A stretch of 64,000 bases of DNA, taken from contig CAJUSO010000012.1 in assembly GCA_910588965.1 (NCBI GenBank), positions 8,323 through 72,322 on the forward strand, written 5' to 3'. Shown here one piece after another: positions 8,390-17,159 of the stretch. The translations under genes were made by a program, and so were the position numbers. Under the pieces are notes generated by a model. It saw nothing but the letters and a program-made list of their open reading frames with translations, searched no databases and was not told where the DNA came from. The stretch's first letter is position 1. Each line of letters opens with the position of its first letter. Source of the DNA: an uncultured Lachnospiraceae bacterium. Its GTDB lineage: Bacteria; Bacillota; Clostridia; Lachnospirales; Lachnospiraceae.

Positions 8390-9829
8390 ATGAAGGTAGC
8401 ATTGGTGGTAGCAAATTATGCATGGTTTGGGAAAAGGCCATGGAAAGGGATAACGACGTCAGTCCCTATTATTTCAGCAGTTTTAAAAAATAAGTTTGAG
8501 TTGATTGTAATCGATGCGAATGTAAATGAATATAGCGAAGAGATGCTAAAAGGAAAACTAGAAGAACAGTTCCCCCAGGTTGTTATGATTACAGCATTAT
8601 CTGTGGAGTATTTTAAAGCTTATCATACGGTGGCAAGATTGTCAAAAGAGGCATTGCCAGATGCCAAGGTTATTATGGGGGGCGTCTATCCTACCGTGTG
8701 TCCAGAAGAAGCCATAGAGGATGAAAATATTGACATAGCAATGATAGGGCATGCGGAAGGACGCTTGGATTTGCTGTTGTCATATTTGGAAAGGGGAGAT
8801 TATGGTTCAGTTGAATGTTTTGAGGGGATTGCATACCGGAAGGAAGGTGTAAAGAGGGTTAATCCTTTGGAACATTATATTGGGGATGTCCCAAAGATGG
8901 TGAAGCCAGATTATTCTTTGATAGATGTGGATAAATATTTGGATTCAGAGAGGAAAAGCATTGCAAATCAGAATATGGAGATGAAAGGGAAGAGCGCCAG
9001 TATTATCTCTTCTTATGGATGTCCATATAATTGCTTGTTCTGTGCAACAAGGACGATTAGTGGGAGGAAGGTGGCATATCGTCCGGCAGAGGATGTCCTG
9101 GAGGAGATAGAGTTTTTTGTGAAGGATAAACAGGTGGAATCTATCATTTTTATTGACGACTGTATTTTGGCAGATAAAGAAAGAGCGAAATACCTGTTTC
9201 AGGAAATTATAAAAAGGAAATACCATATTGAAATCCAGATTACTACAGTTGCTGCATGGCATCTAGATTGGGAAATTCTTCAGCTGATGAAGGAGGCAGG
9301 ACTGTCTAAATTGGGCATTTCTGTTGAATCTGGTAATGAACGTGTGTTGCATAAAATTATCCATAAGCCATTAAAGCTAGGGATTCTGCCAGACATCGTT
9401 TCTATGTGCAGGAAATTAGATATATTGATGCGGGCTAATTTTGTTATTGGATTTCCAGGAGAAACGTGGGAGGAAATAAGGGATTCTTTGCGGATTGCAG
9501 AAGAGTTAGATTTTGATTTGATAGACATTCATATAGCGACAGTATTACCTAAGACGGACTTGTATGAACTTGCAGTCAAGACACAATCTATTCCAGAGGG
9601 TTTTTCCTTTTTTTCTGATGATGTTAATTTTGGCTTTGGAAAAGGAAATATTACAACGGATGAGTTTACCCCTGCTGAACTTATGGTAATACGGGCATAT
9701 GAATGGGACAGGATAAATTTTTCTACGCCTGAAAAGCGTATACGTGCCTGTAGGGTTATGGGGATTACAGAGGATGAACTACAGGAGCATAGGCGGCAAA
9801 CAAGAAGGCATTGTGGGATGTATTTTTGA
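8390..9829 (+). CDS. B12-binding radical SAM enzyme
   Basis: A 479-residue protein with an N-terminal cobalamin-binding-like domain (about residues 1-150, including VIMGGVYPT) and a radical SAM domain with SSYGCPYNCLFCATRT (C-x3-C-x2-C) near residue 205. It then shows ISVESGNERVL and NFVIGFPGETWEE, both typical of the B12-dependent class B/Elp3-like radical SAM fold. The GDVPKMVKPDYSL linker is typical of the family. Members are methylases or perform ring rearrangements. It lacks the His of a classical DxHxxG B12 motif as far as I can see, so the cobalamin may bind in a base-off mode without a protein ligand. Third radical SAM enzyme of this glycan cluster. Confidence 0.85.
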   Translation: MKVALVVANYAWFGKRPWKGITTSVPIISAVLKNKFELIVIDANVNEYSEEMLKGKLEEQFPQVVMITALSVEYFKAYHTVARLSKEALPDAKVIMGGVYPTVCPEEAIEDENIDIAMIGHAEGRLDLLLSYLERGDYGSVECFEGIAYRKEGVKRVNPLEHYIGDVPKMVKPDYSLIDVDKYLDSERKSIANQNMEMKGKSASIISSYGCPYNCLFCATRTISGRKVAYRPAEDVLEEIEFFVKDKQVESIIFIDDCILADKERAKYLFQEIIKRKYHIEIQITTVAAWHLDWEILQLMKEAGLSKLGISVESGNERVLHKIIHKPLKLGILPDIVSMCRKLDILMRANFVIGFPGETWEEIRDSLRIAEELDFDLIDIHIATVLPKTDLYELAVKTQSIPEGFSFFSDDVNFGFGKGNITTDEFTPAELMVIRAYEWDRINFSTPEKRIRACRVMGITEDELQEHRRQTRRHCGMYF

Positions 9830-9939
9830 GGACAAAAGATATAGGTCACGTGGAAAGCAGGATAGAAAATAGGAAATATGTGGCTATGATGCAAGGAATA
9901 AGAAAACGCAAAGCAGATAGTAAAAAGGAGAAAAAACCT

Positions 9940-10935
9940 ATGGATAATATAGTTTCATTGGTGACAGGCGGCTGCGGTTTCATCGGCTCCCATATCGTAG
10001 ACCGTTTGCTGGCAGAGGGGCATACAGTTCGTGTGATTGATAATTTTACTACAGGGCGTCCGGAAAACTTAAATCACCACAAAGATAATAAAAATTTAAA
10101 GGTTTACCAGCTAGATATCCGGAACCAAGAGGAAATCGCGCCTATTTTTGAGGGTGTAGGTTATGTGTTCCATTTGGCTGCCCTGGCGGATATTGTGCCG
10201 TCCATCCAAAAGCCATGGGAATACTATTCTTCAAACATTTTGGGCACTTACAATGTGGTGGAGTGTGCAAGGAAAGCGGGGGTACAGAAACTTGTGTATG
10301 CCGCATCTTCATCCTGCTACGGGATACCGGATGAATTCCCCACGAAAGAAACAGCAGAAATCCGCCCACAGTATCCTTATGCGCTGACAAAAAGGCTTGG
10401 GGAGGAAACCGTGCTCCATTGGGGGCAGGTCTATGGCCTACCAGTAATTACGTTGCGCCTGTTTAACGTCTATGGGACACGTTCCAGGACATCTGGGACG
10501 TATGGTGCTGTGTTTGGCGTATTCCTGGCACAGAAGCTGGCAGGGAAGCCCTTTACGGTGGTAGGGACTGGGGAGCAGACCAGGGATTTCACCTATGTGA
10601 CAGATGTAGCGGAAGCATTTTATATGGCGGCTTTATCGGATATCACAAACGAAACGTTTAATGTGGGAAGCGGCGGGACATATTCTGTAAATCGGTTATG
10701 TGAGCTTTTGGGAGGGGAGATGGTGCATATCCCCAAACGTCCAGGGGAGCCGGACTGTACCTTTGCAGATAAAAGTAAAATAGAAAAAATCCTGGGATGG
10801 AAGGCCAAGACCACATTAGAGGAAGGCGTTGCCAAAATCCTTGCGGAGATTGAGTACTGGAGAGAGGCGCCGGTCTGGACGCCGGACACGATAGGGGAGG
10901 CGACCCAGGACTGGTTTAAATACCTCGGGAAGTAA
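9940..10935 (+). CDS. UDP-glucose 4-epimerase-like sugar-nucleotide epimerase/dehydratase
   Basis: A 331-residue extended SDR with TGGCGFIGSHIVD (GxxGxxG) at the N-terminus, YAASSSCYG at the Ser/Thr active-site strand and catalytic YPYALTKR (Y-x3-K). RLFNVYGTRSR and the GTGEQTRDFTYVTDV region are hallmarks of UDP-GlcNAc/GalNAc or GalE/WbpP-type epimerases. The start at 9940 has an AAGGAG site 8-14 nt upstream; the longer frame from 9811 adds 43 residues that overlap the previous gene and precede the canonical Rossmann strand. It probably converts an NDP-hexose or NDP-heptose used in the surface glycan. Confidence 0.9.
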   Translation: MDNIVSLVTGGCGFIGSHIVDRLLAEGHTVRVIDNFTTGRPENLNHHKDNKNLKVYQLDIRNQEEIAPIFEGVGYVFHLAALADIVPSIQKPWEYYSSNILGTYNVVECARKAGVQKLVYAASSSCYGIPDEFPTKETAEIRPQYPYALTKRLGEETVLHWGQVYGLPVITLRLFNVYGTRSRTSGTYGAVFGVFLAQKLAGKPFTVVGTGEQTRDFTYVTDVAEAFYMAALSDITNETFNVGSGGTYSVNRLCELLGGEMVHIPKRPGEPDCTFADKSKIEKILGWKAKTTLEEGVAKILAEIEYWREAPVWTPDTIGEATQDWFKYLGK

Positions 10936-11052
10936 CGTCATGCCTTTTTTTTGCGGAGGTTGCAGCAGCGGACGGAAATCATGTGGGAGCTGGCTTTGGG
11001 AGTGCAGCTTGCTGTAGCATGCCTGTAGTAAATAGAAAGGATTGGCAGGAAA

Positions 11053-11631
11053 ATGCACATGGAATATATTAAGAATCTGACGCAGTGCCTGGAAGCTGTC
11101 CAAATATATAACCAGCAGGGAATGCCATTTACAGGCTATTCAGAGGCAATGCAGGGAATGGTAGGATTGTTTTCTAAGGTGAAAAAGCAGGGGAAGCAGG
11201 TGTTTTTCATCGGGAATGGCGGGAGTGCGGCCATAGCAAGCCATATGACGGCAGATTTCATGAAAAACGGCGGGATGAAGACGTATAGCTTATATGATAC
11301 GTCTGTCACTACCTGCATGGGGAATGACTATGGGTATGGATTTATTTTTTCCCGCCCGCTGGAATTTTTGGGTAATGACGGGGATTTGCTGGTGGCAATC
11401 AGCAGTTCTGGCAATTCCCAAAATATTGTGAATGCTATCCAGGCAGCAGAGTGTAAGGGGATGCGGGTTATCACGTTCTCTGGCTTCCAGAGGGACAACA
11501 AGATAAGCAGCATGGGAAGATACAATGTTTATGTGCCATCCAGCAAGTATGGGATAGTGGAGTCCATACATAATATTATTTTACAGCAGATTGTGGATAC
11601 GGTTATGGAGCGTGATGGGGAGTGCTTGTAA
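11053..11631 (+). CDS. gmhA: GmhA-like sedoheptulose-7-phosphate isomerase (SIS domain)
   Basis: A 192-residue single SIS-domain protein: FFIGNGGSAAIASHMTADF near residue 52 and LVAISSSGNSQNIVNA near residue 112 are the phosphosugar-binding loops of the GmhA/DiaA family, and the total length fits GmhA. GmhA converts sedoheptulose 7-phosphate to D-glycero-D-manno-heptose 7-phosphate, the entry step of ADP- or GDP-heptose synthesis. The transketolase pair that makes sedoheptulose 7-phosphate and the HldE-like kinase/nucleotidyltransferase lie in the same cluster, which supports this reading. No GmhB phosphatase is visible in the window. DiaA-like regulators look similar, so the gene symbol rests partly on context. 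Confidence 0.8.
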   Translation: MHMEYIKNLTQCLEAVQIYNQQGMPFTGYSEAMQGMVGLFSKVKKQGKQVFFIGNGGSAAIASHMTADFMKNGGMKTYSLYDTSVTTCMGNDYGYGFIFSRPLEFLGNDGDLLVAISSSGNSQNIVNAIQAAECKGMRVITFSGFQRDNKISSMGRYNVYVPSSKYGIVESIHNIILQQIVDTVMERDGECL

Positions 11632-11696
11632 TGTTGGGTAAACGATTGGTTATGGCCAGAAAAGAAATAAAAGCGGTATAGGAAGGGAGGCTGGAT

Positions 11697-12995
11697 ATGG
11701 AAAAGGGAAAAATCGCAATCATCACCGCCCGAGGCGGCAGCAAGCGCATCCCGAGGAAAAATATCCGGGATTTCTGCGGCAAGCCAATTCTGGCGTATTC
11801 GATAGAGGCGGCCATTGCCTCTGGAGTTTTTGATGAAGTTATGGTGTCCACGGAGGATGCGGAAATTGCAGGCATAGCAAAGAGATACGGCGCAAAAATC
11901 CCCTTCCTGCGCTCTGTGGGAACGGCGGATGATTATGCTACGACTGCGGACGTGCTTATGGAAGTATTTGCACAATACAAGGCAATCGGCAGGGAGTACC
12001 AATATGCCTGCTGTATTTATCCGACTGCCCCCTTTGTAACGGCAGGAAAGCTAAGGCATGCCATGGAATGCTTAGAGGAGGAAGGGACAGATTCTGTCAT
12101 CCCGGTCACGGCCTTTTCTTTTCCTCCCTTGCGGGGGTTTTTATTGGAAGATGGGAAGGCCAGGTATGCTTTTCCAGGTTTTGCCAAGAGACGTTCCCAG
12201 GATATCACTCCCATGTACCATGACTGCGGGCAATTTTACTGTTTCCGGGTAGGGCGCTTTTTGGCTTGCAGGCAGCTTGTGACAGCGCATACCAGGGCAA
12301 TCCTTGTGCCAGAGATGGAGGTGCAGGATATTGACAGTGAGCAGGATTGGCGGCTTGCGGAATTGAAGTATCAGCTGATGAGGGAGAAAACAGATGCTTT
12401 AGGTATGCCGCTTGGCGGAAAACAGATGGCTGGGGAGGATAAAGGAGAAGAGAATGCCAAAATTGAGGAAAAGCATTCCAAGAAGGAAAGGGCAGAATCC
12501 AAGAATACCCTGAAAAGGGATTCTAAGGCGGGCCGTCATTGTTTTTTAAGGAAGGCAGGATGGGAGGATATGGATCAGCTGTTCCTATGGGCAAATGACA
12601 AGGAAGTGAGGGAAAATTCGTTTTCCACGGCTCCGATTTCTTATGAAGAACATCGGAAGTGGTATGGAAGGAAGATGCAGGAGGAGGGCACGCAGATTTA
12701 TATTCTCTGTGACGGGGCTTTGGAGGTCGGCGCCCTGCGCCTGGAATTTGGCAAAGACGGGGCGGGAATCAGTTACAGCATCGCCTGCGGATATAGGGGG
12801 AATGGATATGGGCAGGAGCTGGTTGCCCTGGCGGAACAGGAAGTGCGCCAGTGGGCGGAACACAAGGGGGATGGGAAAGCAGTGATTAGGGCACAGGTAA
12901 AGCCGGAAAACCTGGCGTCAAATAAAATCTTCAAGAATGCTGGATATCAGGAACATGAGATAGGTTACCAAAAAGTGATTTGGCCAAAACCTTAA
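11697..12995 (+). CDS. PseF-like cytidylyltransferase fused to GNAT acetyltransferase
   Basis: A 432-residue two-domain protein. Residues about 1-230 are a CMP-sugar synthetase: IITARGGSKRIPRKNIRDF at the N-terminus, then ACCIYPTAPFVTAGKL and MYHDCGQFYCFR, which fits the pseudaminic acid cytidylyltransferase PseF better than NeuA. A charged linker of roughly 50 residues rich in Lys and Glu follows. Residues about 280-432 are a GNAT N-acetyltransferase (ISYSIACGYRGNGYGQEL, the acetyl-CoA loop), similar to PseH. PseF activates pseudaminic acid with CTP; PseH acetylates the 4-amino intermediate. The rest of the pse pathway (PseB, C, G, I) is not in the window and may lie upstream. RBS GGGAGG lies 9 nt before the ATG. 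Confidence 0.85.
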   Translation: MEKGKIAIITARGGSKRIPRKNIRDFCGKPILAYSIEAAIASGVFDEVMVSTEDAEIAGIAKRYGAKIPFLRSVGTADDYATTADVLMEVFAQYKAIGREYQYACCIYPTAPFVTAGKLRHAMECLEEEGTDSVIPVTAFSFPPLRGFLLEDGKARYAFPGFAKRRSQDITPMYHDCGQFYCFRVGRFLACRQLVTAHTRAILVPEMEVQDIDSEQDWRLAELKYQLMREKTDALGMPLGGKQMAGEDKGEENAKIEEKHSKKERAESKNTLKRDSKAGRHCFLRKAGWEDMDQLFLWANDKEVRENSFSTAPISYEEHRKWYGRKMQEEGTQIYILCDGALEVGALRLEFGKDGAGISYSIACGYRGNGYGQELVALAEQEVRQWAEHKGDGKAVIRAQVKPENLASNKIFKNAGYQEHEIGYQKVIWPKP

Positions 12996-13024
12996 TATCT
13001 TTCAATTACATTGTCATTTGACCC

Positions 13025-13048
13025 AAAAAGGAGGTTGCCCCTCCTTTT
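13025..13048 (+). terminator. Terminator of the glycan cluster
   Basis: Stem AAAAGGAGG pairs with CCTCCTTTT around TTGCC, 30 nt after the PseF-GNAT stop. It closes the plus-strand cluster that fills the first 13 kb. Confidence 0.8.
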
Positions 13049-13063
13049 CTTCTGTGCTAAAAT
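13035..13063 (+). promoter_or_regulatory. Promoter of the pyr operon
   Basis: TTGCCC, 17-nt spacer, TAAAAT. The -35 box overlaps the loop of the preceding terminator. The predicted start site lies about 70 nt before pyrC. I see no PyrR-type attenuator between the two. Confidence 0.55.
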
Positions 13064-13138
13064 TAAAATATAGCCGATGGCCAGATTTTGCCAGCGGCGC
13101 ATTGGAATCAGCATAAAAACAGCCCAGAAAGGAATTCT

Positions 13139-14416
13139 ATGATGTTGCTTTTGATTAAGAATGGAACCGTAATCAATCCAGGAGATAAGACCCAGAAGGA
13201 AGCGGATGTGCTGGTGGAAAATGGGGCGGTGAAGAAGATTGCCCCTAACCTCTCTGTGAAGGCAGAGCGTGTTATTGATGCGGCAGGCTGTTATGTCATG
13301 CCTGGATTTATAGATATGCATGTACATCTGCGGGATCCTGGGATGGAACAGAAGGAGACTGTGGAGACGGGGCTGCGGGCAGCCGTGCACGGGGGGTTTA
13401 CAACGGTTGTGGCTATGCCAAATACCAAACCTGTAGTGGACAACCCGGATGTGGTCCGTTATGTCCACAACAAAGCCCAGGATGTTGGCCTTGCCCATGT
13501 GCTCCAGGCAGGCTCCATCACCAAAGGGGAGCGGGGGGAGGAACTGTCAGACATTGAAGGGATGGTAGAGGCCGGTATCCCGGGAATCAGCGAGGACGGC
13601 AGGTCTGTGATGGACGCCAGGCTCTGCAGGGAGGCCATGGCCATTGCCGCAAAATACGATATCCCCATATTTGCCCACTGTGAGGATATCCATCTGGTGG
13701 ATGGCGGCGTGGTCAACCAGGATGGGAATGCAAAGCGGCTGGGCCTGAAGGGCATTTCCAATTCCGTGGAGGATGTGATTGCAGCCCGGGATATGATATT
13801 GGCTAGGGAAACAGGCGCTGCCCTGCATTTATGCCACTGCTCCACAAAAGGCAGCGTCCAGATGATGAAGTTCGCCAAGGAGACGGGGCTTAGGGTGACA
13901 GCGGAAGCCTGCCCCCACCATTTTACCCTTACCAGCAGCGATATCCCCGGGGATGACGCGAATTACAAGATGAACCCGCCCCTCCGTACCCAGGAGGATG
14001 TGGATGCCCTGAAAGCAGGCTTAAGGGATGGCATTATTGATGTGATTGCAACAGACCACGCCCCCCATACTGCCATTGAAAAGGGGGAAGGGTTCCGGCG
14101 CGCGCCTTTTGGGATTACTGGCCTTGAGACGGCCGCCGCATTGGTTATGACGGAACTGGTAGGCAATGGTTTCCTTACTGCCGTGCAGATGGCGGAGAAG
14201 ATGAGCTACAACCCTGCGAGGATTTTGGGGCTTGACAAAGGCGTGGTGGAAGAAGGCAAGCCGGCTGATTTGGTGGTCTTTGACCCGAACCGGGAATATG
14301 CCATTGACCCTGCTGATTTTTATTCCAAAGGGAAAAATACGCCCTTTGCCGGAAGGCGTGTCAGGGGCGCTGTCATGGCGACGGTTGTGGACGGCAGGGT
14401 GGTATATGAGAGGTAA
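13139..14416 (+). CDS. pyrC: Dihydroorotase
   Basis: A 425-residue zinc amidohydrolase that cyclises carbamoyl aspartate to dihydroorotate, third step of pyrimidine synthesis. Metal ligands are visible in MHVHLRDPG (residues about 60-68), the later His in FAHCEDIHLV and HLCHCSTKG, and the catalytic Asp in VIATDHAPHT. Length and motif order fit the type I PyrC of Gram-positives. The start is the ATG at 13139, followed by a second ATG, with GAAAGG upstream; the longer frame from 13088 has no homologous N-terminus. It is the first gene of pyrC-F-K-D. pyrB, pyrE and carAB are not in the window. Confidence 0.95.
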   Translation: MMLLLIKNGTVINPGDKTQKEADVLVENGAVKKIAPNLSVKAERVIDAAGCYVMPGFIDMHVHLRDPGMEQKETVETGLRAAVHGGFTTVVAMPNTKPVVDNPDVVRYVHNKAQDVGLAHVLQAGSITKGERGEELSDIEGMVEAGIPGISEDGRSVMDARLCREAMAIAAKYDIPIFAHCEDIHLVDGGVVNQDGNAKRLGLKGISNSVEDVIAARDMILARETGAALHLCHCSTKGSVQMMKFAKETGLRVTAEACPHHFTLTSSDIPGDDANYKMNPPLRTQEDVDALKAGLRDGIIDVIATDHAPHTAIEKGEGFRRAPFGITGLETAAALVMTELVGNGFLTAVQMAEKMSYNPARILGLDKGVVEEGKPADLVVFDPNREYAIDPADFYSKGKNTPFAGRRVRGAVMATVVDGRVVYER

Positions 14417-14499
14417 TTAGGCAAGGCAGGATAAGGCAGTGAGATAACGTACTTCTGTATAGAGGCTATACCATATATTTTTTAAGAGAGGATAGACGT

Positions 14500-15429
14500 A
14501 TGATTAATAAGTTAGCAGAGAAAATCCGGAAAACCCATGCCCCCATTGTGGTGGGGCTGGATCCGATGCTGGGTTATATCCCTAAGCATATCCAGGAGAA
14601 GGCTTTCCAGGAACATGGAGAGACCTTGGAAGGCGCTGCCGAAGCCATTTGGCAGTTCAATAAAGAAATCGTAGACCATACCTTTGACTTAATCCCAGCA
14701 GTGAAACCCCAGATTGCCATGTATGAGCAGTTCGGGATCCCAGGCCTGATGGCTTTCAAGAAGACGGTAGATTATTGCCATGAGAAGGATTTGGTGGTCA
14801 TCGGGGACGTAAAGCGCGGGGATATCGGCTCTACTTCCGCAGCCTATGCGGCAGGCCATATCGGCGCGGTGGCTGTAGGCAGCAAGTCTTACCATCCGTT
14901 TGATGAGGATTTTATTACCGTGAACCCTTATCTGGGCACGGACGGCATCCAGCCCTTTGTGGATGTATGCAAAGCGGAGAAGAAGGGCCTGTTTATCCTG
15001 GTGAAGACCTCGAACCCTTCCAGCGGAGAATTCCAGGACAGGATGGTTGACGGCCGCCCCCTTTATGAGCATGTAGGTGAGAAGGTAGCCCAGTGGGGCG
15101 CCGGGTGCATGGGGGATTCCTATAGCTATATCGGGGCTGTGGTAGGCGCAACCTACCCGGAAATGGGAAAGATACTGCGTAAGGTAATGCCCAAGAGTTT
15201 TATCCTGGTGCCAGGCTATGGCGCCCAGGGCGGGAAAGGCGCAGATCTGGTGCACTTTTTTAACGAGGATGGCCTGGGGGCCATTGTAAATTCTTCCCGG
15301 GGGATTATAGCAGCTTACAAGCAGGAAGCATACGCGTCCTATGGCGGGGAGCATTTTGGGGAAGCCGCACGGGCAGCGGTGGAAGCAATGAGGGAAGATA
15401 TAGAAGGGGCCTTAGAGGCATCCAAATAA
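14500..15429 (+). CDS. pyrF: Orotidine 5'-phosphate decarboxylase, type 2
   Basis: A 309-residue OMP decarboxylase, the last step to UMP. The catalytic Lys/Asp set sits in VIGDVKRGDIGSTSAAYA near residue 102, followed by TVNPYLGTDGIQPF and the phosphate loop region VPGYGAQGGKGADL. At about 310 residues it is the long type 2 form typical of Clostridia and Mycobacteria rather than the 230-residue form. It lies 83 nt after pyrC and 13 nt before pyrK, so it is in the same operon. Confidence 0.95.
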   Translation: MINKLAEKIRKTHAPIVVGLDPMLGYIPKHIQEKAFQEHGETLEGAAEAIWQFNKEIVDHTFDLIPAVKPQIAMYEQFGIPGLMAFKKTVDYCHEKDLVVIGDVKRGDIGSTSAAYAAGHIGAVAVGSKSYHPFDEDFITVNPYLGTDGIQPFVDVCKAEKKGLFILVKTSNPSSGEFQDRMVDGRPLYEHVGEKVAQWGAGCMGDSYSYIGAVVGATYPEMGKILRKVMPKSFILVPGYGAQGGKGADLVHFFNEDGLGAIVNSSRGIIAAYKQEAYASYGGEHFGEAARAAVEAMREDIEGALEASK

Positions 15430-15442
15430 GGAGAAGAGGAAA

Positions 15443-16210
15443 ATGGCAGAAAAGTATAAAGAGCAGGCGGTGATTATTTGCCAGGAGGATATTTCTTATG
15501 GGGTGTACAGCATGTGGCTCAAGACAGACAAGATTGCAGGCCAGGCAAAGCCAGGCCAGTTCCTGTCCGTCTATTGCCCGGATGGCAGCAGGCTGCTGCC
15601 GCGCCCTATCAGCATCTGTGAGATTGACCGTGCAGACCGTGCGCTCCGGATTGTATACCGGGTGGTGGGGAAAGGGACGGAGGAACTGTCCCAGATGCAG
15701 AAGGGGGAGAGCCTGGAAATCGTAGGCCCCTTGGGCAATGGGTTCCCCCTGAAGGGGAAGAAGGCATTTTTAATCGGGGGAGGCATCGGCGTCCCGCCCC
15801 TCCTGCAGCTTGCCAAAGAACTGAATTGCGAGAAACAGCTTATCTTGGGGTATCGGGATTCCCTGTTCCTGCAAAATGAATTTAAGAAGCATGGGACGCT
15901 TTATGTGGCGACAGAGGACGGCAGTTATGGGACAGAAGGCAATGTGCTGGACGCAATCCGTGAAAATGGCCTGGATGCGGAAATCATCTATGCCTGCGGG
16001 CCGCTGCCCATGCTCCGGGCCGTGAAGGCGTATGCGAAAGAGAAACAGATAGAGTGCTGGGTGTCCTTGGAAGAGCGGATGGCCTGCGGGATTGGCGCCT
16101 GCCTTGCCTGCGTCTGCAAGTCCAGGGAAAAGGACAGCCATACGAATGTGAACAACAAGCGGATTTGTAAAGAAGGGCCGGTATTCCGCGCAGAGGAGGT
16201 GGAGTTCTGA
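15443..16210 (+). CDS. pyrK: Dihydroorotate dehydrogenase B electron-transfer subunit
   Basis: A 255-residue flavoprotein of the ferredoxin-NADP reductase superfamily. It shows the FAD-binding LLPRPISICE motif, an NAD-binding LIGGGIGVPPLLQLA region, and a C-terminal [2Fe-2S] site with ACGIGACLACVC and a later Cys in RICKEG. PyrK passes electrons from the PyrD FMN to NAD+. Its last base overlaps the first base of pyrD (TGATG), consistent with stoichiometric production of the heterotetramer. Confidence 0.95.
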   Translation: MAEKYKEQAVIICQEDISYGVYSMWLKTDKIAGQAKPGQFLSVYCPDGSRLLPRPISICEIDRADRALRIVYRVVGKGTEELSQMQKGESLEIVGPLGNGFPLKGKKAFLIGGGIGVPPLLQLAKELNCEKQLILGYRDSLFLQNEFKKHGTLYVATEDGSYGTEGNVLDAIRENGLDAEIIYACGPLPMLRAVKAYAKEKQIECWVSLEERMACGIGACLACVCKSREKDSHTNVNNKRICKEGPVFRAEEVEF

Positions 16211-17112
16211 TGAAGATGGCAGTAAACCTGGCAGGCGTTGCCTTGAAGAACCCGGTGATGACGGCGTCCGGCACCTTTGGCTCAGGGGCAGAATATGCAG
16301 ATTTTGTAGATTTAAACCAGCTGGGGGCGGTGGTGACCAAGGGAGTGGCCAGCGTGCCTTGGGAGGGGAACCCTGCCCCCCGGGTGGCGGAGACCTATGG
16401 GGGGATGCTGAATGCAGTGGGGCTGCAGAACCCGGGGATTGACTTATTTGTGGAACGGGATATCCCATTCCTGGCAAAATATGACACAAGGATTGTGGTA
16501 AATGTCTGCGGGAAGACGAAGGAAGATTACTGCATGGTGGTGGAGCGCCTGGCAGACCAGCCCGTGGATATGCTGGAAATCAATATCTCCTGCCCCAATG
16601 TGAAGGAGGGGGGCATTGCTTTCGGCCAGGACCCGAAGGCGGTGGAGGAAATCACCAGGGAAGTGAAGAAGCATGCCAGGCAGCCAGTGGTGATGAAGCT
16701 AAGCCCCAATGTGACGGACATTACAGAGATGGCCAAGGCTGCGGAGGCAGGAGGGGCGGACGCCCTCTCCCTGATTAATACGCTGACGGGGATGAAAATA
16801 GATATACACAGGCGGGCTTTTGCCGTCGCTAATAAGACAGGGGGCCTCTCCGGGCCGGCCATCCATCCGATTGCTGTGCGGATGGTATATGAGGCAGCCC
16901 ATGCGGTGAAGCTTCCGATTATTGGGATGGGGGGCATTGCGTCTGCAGAAGACGCCATTGAGATGCTCCTGGCCGGGGCTACCGCCATTGCAGTAGGGAC
17001 GGCCAATTTTTATAACCCATTAGCCACCGTGGAGATTGTAAATGGGATCCGGGAATATATGGAACGTTATGGCGTAGCGGATATCCAGGAACTGATTGGC
17101 GCGGTAGGGTAA
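16210..17112 (+). CDS. pyrD: Dihydroorotate dehydrogenase B catalytic subunit
   Basis: A 300-residue class 1B FMN enzyme that oxidises dihydroorotate to orotate together with PyrK. The catalytic Cys of class 1 enzymes is in EINISCPNVKEGG near residue 125; other FMN contacts are KLSPNVTDI, INTLTGMKIDI and GMGGIASAEDAIEM. The start overlaps the pyrK stop by one base; an ATG six bases later (at 16216) is an equally plausible start. Last gene of the pyrimidine operon before trpS. Confidence 0.95.
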   Translation: MKMAVNLAGVALKNPVMTASGTFGSGAEYADFVDLNQLGAVVTKGVASVPWEGNPAPRVAETYGGMLNAVGLQNPGIDLFVERDIPFLAKYDTRIVVNVCGKTKEDYCMVVERLADQPVDMLEINISCPNVKEGGIAFGQDPKAVEEITREVKKHARQPVVMKLSPNVTDITEMAKAAEAGGADALSLINTLTGMKIDIHRRAFAVANKTGGLSGPAIHPIAVRMVYEAAHAVKLPIIGMGGIASAEDAIEMLLAGATAIAVGTANFYNPLATVEIVNGIREYMERYGVADIQELIGAVG

Positions 17113-17159
17113 GGAAAACCGGATCAAGAATGGAAAAGATGAAGTGAGGATATTATAAT

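Noticed and set aside
13026..13139. Pyrimidine attenuator or PyrR-binding leader before pyrC
   Set aside because: Only the upstream terminator and promoter are seen; no PyrR anti-antiterminator pattern between the promoter and pyrC.
15770..16489. 239-residue minus-strand frame across pyrK and pyrD
   Set aside because: It is antisense to two clearly identified genes and has a Pro/Ser/His-rich shadow composition.
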